From the NCBI GenBank assembly GCA_019649035.1, contig BMAT01013026.1, forward strand, positions 441,704 to 466,586: a stretch of 24,883 nucleotides of DNA, read 5' to 3'. Below the pieces are notes generated by a model. The model saw only the letters and a list, made by a program, of their open reading frames with translations, did no database searches and was not told the DNA's origin. Source of the stretch: Elysia marginata. Lineage: Eukaryota; Mollusca; Gastropoda; Plakobranchidae. Made by a program: the position numbers and the translations under genes. Of this stretch, positions 1 through 12,400 are shown piece after piece (position 1 is the stretch's first letter; every line of letters starts with the position of its first letter).

Positions 1-294
1 GGGGGGGCCTTATACTAGACTGTCGGAGTTTGTGGGTTGAGAAAAAGAAAATAGCTTGATTTATTTCAAACTAAGTAGAGAAGAGAACAGCTTTATGGTT
101 GATTAAAAAGAGATAACCCCACGTCATGAATATTTACTTTAAAGCTTTTCAATTTTATTTTAGCCACAACCACATTGCCTTAATGAATGGGGAATAATCC
201 TAATGTGTTGAAGCACTGATTAAATACCCACAATGTTATTTATGTATGGTAATGAAAAGAGTAAGAAGAGTTTGTGTAACAGAAATACATCTAC

Positions 295-470
295 CTTTCT
301 GTGCTTTGACTTCAGTTTTCTTCTTTGCATCAGGTTCCTTCTTTTGAGGCTGCTCTTTCTTCTTATGAGCAAAGAGGACAACAAGGTTCATGTCTCTCAG
401 TGTTACACCTTGGCTCTTTTCATGGTATTCTTTTGCAAGAGCAGCAGAGGAAAATGTTGCAAATCCATAC
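295..470 (-). CDS. NCL: nucleolin-like gene, exon 7 (second half of RRM2 and Lys-rich tail)
   Basis: 176 bases after acceptor ATCCCTCAG, with donor GTAGATGT. It completes RNP1 (YGFATFSSAA), helix 2 (LAKEYHEKSQG) and strand 4 (MNLVVLFAH), then gives a lysine-rich tail (KKKEQPQKKEPDAKKK, TEVKAQK). If the donor is not used, the frame runs on for about 20 residues to a TAA, so intron retention would also end the protein quickly. A GGRGG tail, usual in vertebrate nucleolin, is not seen in the window. Confidence 0.85.
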
Positions 471-3400
471 CTGAGGGATTAATTTAAAAGAAATTAATAT
501 ATTCCCTAGAAAGAGATCCTTTTGTTTTAATGAACAGTATTAAAACAGTTACATGCATTGGGTAAATAAACACTTTGAATTTTAAGCTATTTAATAGTAA
601 CACGATAAATGTCATAAAAAAATTATCAGCTGTGACTTGATTGGAGTTTTAGGCTCAAATATTTGATAACTCTAAATTTTTTTTAAACATAGCAATCTTT
701 CCATCACAGTTGGCTCAGTTGGGCCGTTTGGACTTTGCACCTGCCTAGTTTACATATGTTTGATCTATTTTTCTTTTGAAGCAAAAGATCAAGTTTCAAA
801 AAATGACAGAAATACACAGCGAATAGATTCTGATTAAAAGAGAACCGAGTTAATTCTTATGTCTTAATTATGTTCATTTGTGTGTTTAATTGGTAGGATT
901 GGTACAGTACAACTAAGGCCAAATCAAGGAAATGACATGCAATTTAAAAACTACATTGTTCTAGCTTGAAGGTCATACAGAAACAGTTGTTTGGTTTCAA
1001 TTGGTAAATATAAAATTTGATTCCAGGTTTTAGTGTTTTAAATTAGATAAGCACACTATTCAGCAAACTACTGAACTGGAAATGTGAACTAAGAGAGAAG
1101 AGCTAAGACAATAAAGAGGGGAGAGGGAAAGGGGAAATCTCACCCAAATGCCTTTTTGTCCTTGTTCCTCACAGGAATTTTAATCTCTGTTGCCTTTGGG
1201 AAAACTTTTCTAAGATCTGCCTCAGTGCAGTCTGTTGGCAGTCCTGCTATATACAGCTTCAAGGGATCTAAATCTTCTGCACAGTACAAAAAAAAAGTTA
1301 CGAGAAACACATATTACTAACACATTATAAAATAGAGATATCTTTTCAAACACCTTCAGGCAGGTGTCACAAAAAAATTTACTGCCATATCTCAAAAATA
1401 TTACAAATTATATTGTAGGCCAATGTTGTTGTGAAATATTTTTCAACATATTTTTTATTCTTCTTCTTTGTTCTTGCGATGCTATTAAGTACTTTTTGCA
1501 GTCCCATGGCATTGGCAAATTTGGTGCTTTTTGTGCCTTTATTTGTTGTTACTATTTCTGATGACTTTCTTTCAGTCGTAGGGGATAGGGATTTAGAAAA
1601 AACATTGGCCTAGGGTCATCCCCATCATGTTTTTCTAGTGTGCTTTTTACAAATGTTGAGAATGAAGCAAAACTGTACTTTCATGGCCCGATCTAATGTG
1701 TATTCACCACTGTCTTTCAGCAACATTTCATAATAATCAGGTCTTTTGTTTTCAACAAATGACGCCCAAAATAAATTTCCTTTGAATAATACAAAAACAA
1801 ACCAAAAAAGAAAAGCTACACAAGTGCACAGCTTCAAAAGCAAATTAATGGCCAAAATATTACAAAAGTTTTGTGTATTGTTTGCTAAGCAAACAAAATG
1901 AATACAATTATATTCAGATTTGTATAATAGTAATGTTTTCATATAACTTTTTGAAACTCTTTATGTTCCTTTTTCTAGGGCATACAAGTCCCTTTAGTCC
2001 AAAACACTAAAAAGTCTGAAAAATACTTACAAGCCAAAAAAAAAGTGACAGGGGCTTATTTTGACCCGCAAACTTAGTTTCGTGAGGCATGCTTATGTTG
2101 TTTTAACAAAAATTGTTCTTATGTTGTTCATTAAATCATTTTACGGATCTGTGGGGTTTTCTTCTAGTCACGTTTTGTAGGCAGTAGAATGGGATGTGTA
2201 CTGTATTTGTTCTAACACTGATACTGGCTTGTGATCATTCAATGTTTTAGTTTTCTTTCTTTGGTTTATGTTTGTCACAAACTCACGAAAACTAGACAGT
2301 GACATCAATACAACAGCATAGACTGTATTGACTGCAACAGAAAGTTTTACAAAGCTTAGGAAATTTATTTTTTTTCATTGTGAAACCTGCCTTTCACTGT
2401 TTGGTCTTACATTCATTAAAACTAAGAAATATGAGCACAATTTTTTTTCTACTAACTCCTCAGCTGCTATTGAAGCAAAGAGATGTGCCAGTTACATAGG
2501 TGCCACTTTATACTTTTCAAAAAGGTGGAATTTTACTGGCGTTAAGTAACAGATGATGCGACCGCCAAAGGCGGGAGCTTTTCTAGGGGGGTCCCGGGAC
2601 ATGCACCCCTGGAAATTTTTTTAACATTACCCCGCGAAAGAAGCCATTTTAGAGTACTTGGGCAGCAATTTACTTCTTATTTCATGTTTCAATATAATTT
2701 ATAAAGTGCCATAATGGGGAATTAGTTTCGAACCTAAAAATTTAGTTCTTCCTTAGACACTTTGCTAACACTAATACGCTTATTTGATTGGAATGCATGA
2801 GGCCTACATGTGTTTTCCATAGAAATGAAAGGCCCTGGTGCTATTATTACATACAGCCCTAAGATATTTCAACACTTAGGCTTTCACCAAAACATGATTC
2901 CTTATATCAAAGAAGTCTCTCGAGCTATTTTTTATAATTATTTGTTATGTTTTTTTAAAAAAAATAGAGCTGAGATCTAAATCCAAGAAGTGGCGTTTAA
3001 TGCACCCTGTAACCTTCCTTTAAAATTTCTCATTGTTAGACCAATTTATTCTAAACTAGATAATAGAGGAACAAAAAGCTAAGTACATGTAGATATCGGT
3101 ATTTGCAGTAGACTAGGTGTAAAAGACTTAAAATCCACATTGCCAGTTTATTTAGTCCTCTATCGCATTTTCCATTGTACTTGGCAGATACAGATTTCTA
3201 GATGATCTGGTTTTCACTAAGTTTCAGTTCCCCATATGGTCTCCGTCTGCATTCCTGTCTAAAATAAATTTGCATCGATCCCTCAGAAGAAAATACAAAT
3301 CTAAGACTAAACCCAGTAATGTTAGATCTTTTGTGTGAAAAGGTATAAGTTGGACCTATAAAAGATCTATAGAAGATCTACAGTATTGTTTGCGGTCCGG

Positions 3401-6400
3401 TGAAATTTTTATGATATGACCCACAATAGCGGTACTCGGTAGCTTACTCGTATCTTCATCTAGTTCAATCGTCATGCTTGGCTAGTACAACCTTGCTGTA
3501 GAACCTTCTTCTGACTATGCTGCGCTATGCGCTATTGCTGTTTGAGGTTGATCGAGTATATTATAATATGTTCGCAAACTGTTCGCCTATCGGTAGACCT
3601 AGATTACCAAGTTAAGATTGCTTTTGCTTAACGAGAACTTTCCCCTTTCGTATTCTGTGGTTCTAAAACTATGCTTAATAACCAGCGCAGGTTCATTTCA
3701 CACTCTCTGCTTCAAGCAATTCCCACTTCCGCTATTTTTTACTTTGCGGATCTGATTGTTATGCGGGTTGTCCTAGGTTTTAGCGAAAAAGTCAGGTTGC
3801 TGCAGTTTAGTCCACTGTTTGATCCTCTTTTTATACCGGTACTCTAACGGAGTAGAACAGAAATAATTCTGCAGCCAGAGACCCGTCATGTGTATGTCCT
3901 CTAATTTGTATCAGTCACAGCAGAAATCTGCTTGAACAATCGGCAATGGTTGTAGATAGCGGAAAAAATCGGAAGGGTCGGAACATAGCGGAATTTACGC
4001 TTTTTAGCGGAAAAGCGGCACCTATGCAGTTACAAAAAAAACATTGTCTCTAATTCTGCTACATTTTAGTAAAAATTAAAGTAACCGCAAAATTCAAATG
4101 AAGAGAAAAATATCCAGAATACCGGTTTAAATGTTCACTTTTTAGAAGTTAATGTAACAAATAGTTTTACACAATAAATTTTAGCTTCATGATAAAATAC
4201 AATGAAAGGCAATAAAATCTTGAGTTGTACCATGAGCAAATAAAATCGAACAAAATTGATAAATCTCTAGCTGTGACCAAAGCTAATTTCTTAAATATTT
4301 AACAAACTAAAGCTCAACTAAGTTTAGTACAGTGGAGTCCTCATAAATCTAACCTGGTTGATTTTGAACTCTGTTTCTATAACTAATCTCATTTCTCTTC
4401 TATAAAATATAGTGACAAGCTGAAATACAGATAATTAAAATTAAAATTTGTTCCCATGAGATTTGAAATATCTGGACTGTAGGTAAATTTTAAACAAAAA
4501 CTAAAAAAAACTGACACCCAACCTGGTTCTACATTCTTTTTCTGCCTGGCTTGTATGAATGAACTTTTCTGTCCAACGTAATCAACAACAATGGTGTTTC
4601 CTTGAATGACTGCTCCTGTCAAAATTTTGTAGTTCTTTTCTGCAGCGGACTCACTTGCAAATTCAAGGTATGCATATCTGAAATAAAAGTTAATACACAG
4701 ATAAACTCACGCTTCACATTTAACACTGCAAGGCTTACAAACCAAACGTTCTTATGAGTTTACAAGCAGCAACTTTTGAGCTGACAATTTTATCAGTTAT
4801 GTTTTACCACTCTTCCAGGTACAGTAGGTTTTTGTAAAATTTAGGCTTGGTACAAATATACTAGTATGCTTGGTTTTTTAGTTTTATTTGTCTTTTAATA
4901 GTGCAATATTGTATTTAAACAAACAATAAAGTAATTTTCCAAACTTAAAAGAAACGTATGGAAATACCATTACTTTCTGAAATAATATTTCATATGATGA
5001 GTGAATTGAAAGATAAAGGTAATTTTTTACACACTGCAAACTGGTTTGAGACACTATACATTAATTGAGGAACGATAATCAAGATAGAGTTTAATTTCTT
5101 CTATCATTACAAAGACCATAATATTTATAGGGTGGATTTTCAAACTGCAGGCCATTATTTTTTTAATGAAACAATTATTTTCATAGCTTAATATTTTGTC
5201 AATGTTTGTTATAATTAAAAACAATGCGTCTTGTGCAAAACCCTTTAAATTAATGAAGAGTTAACAATGTAGGCCTAGTTGGTTGACAAACTCTAAGGAA
5301 ATCTTTCCTATTCATAGTGAACTTACTATTTTTGCATTTACCAGAGCCTAGGCCGCCATAGAACAGGCCGAAAACTCCGACATGAGTAGAGATCATTTTC
5401 TCTTATATCTTGTATGTAACTTTGTTTTGGGCCGGCCCATAACAGGAAAGCACTACTTAAGTTCTCATGTGCCCCAACTATACTATGAACTTAAAAGATA
5501 TAGATCATTAGAACTCTCATGCACAAGTTTGTTTACATTTTGACCGACAGGCCTTTTGATTACGGTGGCCTAGACCAGAGCACGTCTTTTAAAAATTATA
5601 TATAAAATGGAATTCATTTCAACACTGCTGATTAAAAAATAAACATTTGAAACGAATAAAAAAACACAAACCATCGCATATTTTTTCAGTTTAGGTTACA
5701 GTTACTAAAGTTTTGAAAACAAACGTATAACTTATATAAAGACAAAATTGCTTAAGTTAACCCTTTGAGCGCGTACGCTGCTGAAGAGGTGGAAGGCTGA
5801 TATTACTAAGCATCATAACAGGGGAGATAGGTCCCAGTTAAGTACGGGGAAATAGAGATTAATTTTTTACCAATCGAAGTGGCGATTTTTATTTGCATCA
5901 GTGCAGAAGTATATAGAAACATGTCTATCCCCATGTCGTGTTGAGTAGAGGATTTTTCTTTTATAAATTGAACAAAATTTACATGAAACTGAGTCAACCC
6001 CAACCTGGAACTGAAGGGACTAATTGTCCATACAAGAAGCTTTTTTCAGTTGCGGAAGTATTAGAAAAGTTTGATGATTTTGATGGTCTGCTACAAAGAC
6101 AACCCAATAACTAGTGTTTTTAACACAGGTGGCCAGGTATAGTGTCATTAAATGAATAATGAGGCTCGAACTCAAAGGTTTAAAATGAAAGCTAACAACA
6201 CAGAGAGATACAAGTACTTACCCACTGAAAACTTTTTTCTTGCTAAATTTATTTGTGTTTATCCTCAAGCGCACCTGCTTTACCTCGGGAACCAATGCTT
6301 TAATCTCTCGCACTGTACACTTCAATGGCAGGTTTTTAATGTACAGCGTTTTTGAGTCAAGATCCACTAAAAGTAAAATAAAGAGCAAAATATGAAATAC

Positions 6401-9400
6401 TTAAAAGAAAAAGTGAATGAATGTAGTGTTTGCATGACATTGATAAATTACAATGTTAAAAGAAACTAGCTAATTTCTTTTTTTTTTTAATCAACTTTTA
6501 AAAACACAAAAATTTAGTAAACAGTAAACTTATCAGTTCAACTTTTACTAAATCCTTTGTAAGAAAGATAGCACTTTGTCAATATCAATGTTAATCTCTT
6601 AATTTAAATAAACCTAGCGTCATATGATAAAGGACTTTCTCGTTCAAGGCAAATGAGTTGGCAGTCGGCAATTCTTTTTTTTTTTATAAAATGCCACTTT
6701 AAGGTCTATTTTTTATTCCTCTTCTCCATATTTTAAATCAACAGAAGTTTTAATGTGTTTTCATGAAATCTTGATAACTCTATGAAATTTGTGACATTTG
6801 GAAGTTAAGAAAAATATCTTGCTCAAAACAGCAACACATGAGCAGGTAAAAATTGCCACCTCCAACTTGTTCACCTTAATGCAAGGCATATAAATAAATA
6901 AATGACCAATTGAAATAAAATAATTCTTTTAGTAAGTATACCATTCTATCCATATCTCAGAAATCAAAGTATACTTAATTGACTTTAGCATGGGTCACTA
7001 AACTATTACAAGACTTCATAAGATGAGACTTAGAAATATATTTTGTGAACTCTTTTGCCACACTGCTCTTTCAACGTCGGTACATTTTTAGATTTTCAAG
7101 TTTAGGTATTTACCATGATTCACAAATGTAATATAAAAAATTTTTTTATCCACTTTTTGGTCAGTTTGTAACAAATGAAGATAAGGGCCTACAAATTATG
7201 TTTCTAATTTACGATGGAATATAAAAACATAATGACGATATAATACTAATAAAAGAAGAGCTATCATGATACATAATCAATCTCCGCTAAAACTTGATAC
7301 AAGTCATAAATTTTAGACTATCTCCCCCAATGCGTCCACTGACAGGAGTTCTTGTGCCTTATGGCTTTCACAAACATAGGAAAGTTACGTTAAAACAATA
7401 GTTGGGGATGAAAAATAGTTATTTGTGTTAAGTGCACAATCCTCGCAGAAGATCTCACAGATAATTAGACCTAGAGGGCAGCATTCATACAACATCAAAA
7501 TATAACACCCAAAACGTGTTTGACGAGGGTCACACTCTAAGCCATGATAATGCAGGCCTGACACTCCTATGTGAGCAGACATCACATTTTTTTAAATGAG
7601 AGAAGAAGTCGCATTTTTACACATTGAATTTTGGTGGGAAAAGGTCATCACTATAATAATTAATATGCTTCATTAGTTTTACTCTGTTTTAAAACAAAGT
7701 GCAAATGGGATAAAGCAGAAGAAAATTCATGCTCCTGTTTGTTTACATTTGACTTTGAGTTGACTGGCTTGAAAACCACTCAAGCTTAGGTCACAAGGTC
7801 ACTCCCAACTGCTGAAATATCAAAGCTATGCAATCGCTATCTACAAAATTGAAAAGAAATATGGCACCCAAGACAAAATGTTTAAGCACAATGGTGCACA
7901 GAAAAACTTTCAAAAAATCTGATTTATGTAGTTTTTTTTTTCTTACATTTTCGCTTTTGGTCTGTTGTAGGTGGTGCTGTTTGAGCTGAAAAAAAAAAAA
8001 GAATTGGATTACTTTGCATGATGTTGAAAAATGATATCAGACTTAACAGCAAAATAAAATAATCATTAAAATAACTGGAGCTGTTTTAACTGCCGCAGTC
8101 CCACTTGTACAGGCCAACATATTTATAGTCCTTATAGTTATTTGATTATCTCATTTTCAAGAACATTTTCATTGATTTAAAATACCAGCTCTGTGGCCTA
8201 GCAGTAAGACACTCGCTCAGAGATCGGGAAGTGCGTGGTTTGATCCCCGGCCGAGTCAAACCAAGGACTTTAAAATTGGTACATGTATTTGCAGCTGATC
8301 CGCCTAGTGTCTGGCATTATGGTTTTAGTGCTAAGTCTGGTCAGCCCAGTGTCAGAATAATGTGACTGGGTGTGGTGTATGCAAGCAATCCTTACATCAC
8401 ATTGTGGCAGCACGCTTTCAATTGTCCCAAGCGCGGTCTCTGATATTATCTTGAAGTTGAAAAGAGACGTTAAAATTCAAACAACCTAACCTAACCATTG
8501 ATTTAAAGCAAGTTCCAGTCATTCAGATTCGTACTTTCTTTTTATTAAAATAATTAATCTATTTATGACAGTAACATGGCAAAGTGTGCTGTAGGGGCTA
8601 CTATAACTTCATTTCAAATGCTTGATAATTCTTCTTTTCTAAATAATTATTAATTATTTCATTTCTTTTTTTTTAGTTCAAAGATAAGATTTTGATGCAA
8701 CAACAAAAAAAACAAAAGACAATTTTTTTATAAGCTTTAAGCACCATTAGATAGAAAGAAAAGAATCGAATCTGTAAAGTATGGAAGAAAACAAATCTTG
8801 AAAACCATTACATGTTATGATGTATTTTTTTCACTTGAGGAAACAGTTAAATAACATTAAACACAGGAAAAATTCCCCTCTCAAAAATCATCAAATGGAC
8901 AAATGGACCTAGATCAAGCATGTATTGCTTTGCACAAATTTGTGAGTGCATGTCTGGAGAGGAAAAACTGTGTTTACATGTTTACACAACTCAATTAGGC
9001 CTAGATTCAACAATAGAGGAGCCAACAGATACAGGGATGCCACTTAACTTTTCTGAAAATAACTTAAAATCTTGGAGCTACATATTTGCATAAATAAACA
9101 CATACAAAATGTGCCATTTAAAGGGCACTAATAAATTGTCATAGTTCTTGGGATCAATCTTGTTCAAATTTGTTTGCTTGTTCATGGTTCAGTTTTTAAG
9201 GCCTAAAAGGGGAAAATAACTGAAAATGGCAATCCGCATCCCTGCAGATAAGAGGGGTGCAAGCAGCTTGCACACAAAAAGTAGGAAAATTTTGAAGAGC
9301 TTTATGAAGTTTATTATAACATTGCCAAGACTTAATACTGACATACCAGTTGCCTTTTTAGAATCTTTGATAAACCAACAAAAAAGATGCTAAACTATTC

Positions 9401-12400
9401 TCATTTTTTAAATGATGAGATGTGTCTGATTTAATTACTGGAAATTTATAGCCAGACAACTGAAAAGCAATAAATCTCAACGTAAGGGTTTAGAACTTTA
9501 ACCTATAAGAGTCTTGGTTTTGCTAACATTCCCTCTTTTGAGTTGGAGAAAACTACAGAAATGTTTTTAAAAAATCAAAATCAAAATTGCTCAATTTGAA
9601 ACATTTGCACCAAATAGTAGTGAACTAGACTCAGATCCAATTATCAGTCTGCATTATCATCCCATGTTGATCTGGCAGAGACCAAATTAAAATCCACATA
9701 AAATCTATATTTTATTTTTAGAATCCAGTGATCTATAAACTAAGTTGATGCTAGGACTACTACTGAGGTCTGCAGCTTGATGACTCCTAACAAAGCGTGT
9801 TACTTGTTTTTAAAGCTGTTTATTTACATCTGTTACGGAAGTATACAATCGGCAAGCTGTGCTTCTTCACTGACAACTATGAAAATTTTTTTTAGATTTC
9901 ATTTTTTTTTTAATTCAATGATCAGAAATGATACATCAATAAACTAAAAAACAAAAAGATAGCCAAAGTTAAGAATTAGTGTACATGTATCATAATAATT
10001 TGACATACCTGAAACCTTTTTCTCTGGTTTCGACTTTTCTGCTGGCTTTTTCTTTTCCTCTTTTTTTAGAGGTGAACTGGGTGTGACCTTTTGCTTTTTA
10101 GCTTTGGGTTGTGATACCTCTTCTTCGCTCTCATCTTCATCTTCTTCATCATCCTCATCATCATTTTCATTGTCTTCCATATCTTCCTCCTCTTCATCAT
10201 CATCATCTTCTTCGTCATCCTCATCTTCGTCATCATCATCCTCTTCATCCTCATCGTCATCATCATCATCATCCTCTTCATCATCTTCTGCATTCAGCTG
10301 CCCCTTAAACAAGCCTCCTGGATTTGTCTTAAATTGAATTTCATCATCTTCATCATCATCGTCGTCGTCATCATCTTCTTCCACTTCTTCCCTCTTTCTC
10401 TTTTGACCAGGGCTCTTTTTTGAGGCCACTTGATTATTGTGCTGCTGTTTAGGAGTTCCTTTTTTCACATTTTGTTTTGGGGTCTGGTTCTTTTGAACAG
10501 GTAGGATCTGCTTCTGCTTGTTTCCTTTTCCTCCTTTGGATGGTTGGGGAGTTGAAAATGCCTGCTTTTTATTCTGTGCCTGCAATGCAGAATCTGATTT
10601 CCGCCTCTGCTGTGGTTTTACTGTGATGAAGACAAAAATTCGATATCACCAAATGATTTTATTTTCAAACAAATACATCAGTACTTTATTGTTGATATTT
10701 CTATTTACTTTAAAAGCCTATCTACATTTCAAGCATACGTTTATTGAGTACTTTGGGTGCAAATTATGCCAATGAACCTGCATTGGCGAGGTAGCATTCA
10801 AAAGTGGTCTTCCTTAGTCCTAGTTTCTTCAAAACAATTACTGGTGTAATACAAGTTACAGTTAACAGGGATGTTAGATAATTTTTTTTTAAAATAACTG
10901 AAAATTCTGGCACTATGTAAATGTTCTCATGTAAACAGCAAAGTCTAGGGACCACAATTGTTTCCCGATACCTTATGTTCCTAATAAAAGTTTTACAAAC
11001 GATTGCTACTCTTAACATGTTGACACTCTCAAACAACTGCGGTCCCTCAAGACTTTGCCACGTCAATAGAAATATATCGACATATAATGATATATCAATA
11101 ATCAATACCTTGATTTCGTCAGAGTCTGGGTTTTAGAAAAAAGGCTGTTAAGATTGGCCTAGGGTTGAGTGGAACTATTTCGCACAAGGGGCAATTTCGC
11201 ACAATGCGAGGAAGCCACGTGTTGAAAGCTTTATATTACACTTAACCTGACACCCCTGGTCATTTTCTTTGTTACAATGGACTCGTCTGTTATCCATGTG
11301 ACATAATCCAACCAATCACAGGAACAGGTCTTTGTTAACCCTTTGTTATGGTCAGCGCAAAAGAGTGCTAATTTTCTTGCTGCGCTCCTCCTACGATTGA
11401 CTGCTGATTTACACACAGTGACCAAGAACCACGCTCGCAAAACAAAGCTTTTAGTTACGCTTCACTCGTCAGGATCACGTCTTTCAAACTCTTTCTTATC
11501 ACTAAACATTTGGAACTTGATAAAATATCAAGGTAAGTACTGTTGGTTTAAGATTATTAGATTTTGTGATATTTGTTAAATTAAATGTGGGCAAAATTGC
11601 CCTGGACAAATTTGTGGGTGGGGGAACTTCGACCACATGTACGGGTCAAATTCGCCCAATATATGGTACAACTTCGCACAACCTGGGGAACTTCGTTTAC
11701 TCTTGTCTTAGAAGGGATTTCTTAGCATACATTTAGGCCTAATGTTAGCACCATATTGATTTGTAAAGGATTGATTGATATAGCATGTATGGCTAATGGG
11801 AGATTAACAAACAAGTTTCAGGCTAAATTTTTTTTTTTAATTATATAAAATAAGACAACTTTTTTAGGCATGCCAAATGTAAGGTTTTTCAGTTTTTCTT
11901 TCATGTATTTTTTTAATCCATATATTGTTTTTTGCACACATTGAGTTTATAGCCCTTGTGATATGTAAGATGCAAAACTGGTTTTATTTTCATTTTTTTT
12001 TCTTAAAAAACCATTTGGCATCCCTGCTTTTTAAATGCAAAAATGGCTTCCTTAAAATATGTACGTCATAATTTTTTGAATGTGTATTCACAGATATATA
12101 TATCAAGTACGGTTCAACATGGGTAGAACATCATAAAACTTGTATGGAAAATACTCGCACCAGCAGCTTGCAGATGCTCTGAAAGCAGTGAAAGAAAATG
12201 GGATGACTTACGGAAGTGCATCGATGAAATTTGGGTACCTAAAAGCACCATTTGGGACCACATAAACGGGCGGTCAGTGCAAGGTAAGAAGGCTGGCAGA
12301 GCACGCTCAATCCCAGAGGACATTGAAAACAGATGGATAAAGTTATTGATGCTGCTGCTGCTGGATTGCCTCTCACCAAGAGACAATTGCTAGTAAGGGT

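Larger units (their letters stand above)
7986..10008. other. intron 2 of the nucleolin-like gene
   Basis: Contains the SINE (8182-8496) and the MITE (9032-9244). The remainder (8509-9025 and 9251-10008) is AT-rich DNA in which I see no gene. A TTGATGA word near 8886 on the gene strand has no D box partner. Confidence 0.55.

Noticed and set aside
1364-1942. Short frames rich in Phe, Leu and Cys
   Set aside because: Low-complexity readings of T-rich intron DNA with no family resemblance.
8182-8260. A true tRNA gene
   Set aside because: A and B boxes are present, but the region continues into a SINE body and tail between target duplications and does not fold as a clean tRNA.
295-10008. C/D box snoRNAs in the introns, expected because vertebrate nucleolin introns host them
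   Set aside because: C-box-like words on the gene strand (near 698, 5808, 7644, 8886) lack a properly spaced CTGA D box or a terminal stem. H/ACA snoRNAs cannot be excluded by eye.
10083-10337. Poly-Ser and His/Leu-rich open frames on the plus strand, and a Met/Lys-rich minus frame
   Set aside because: They are shadows of the Asp/Glu codon runs in exon 2 of the nucleolin-like gene.
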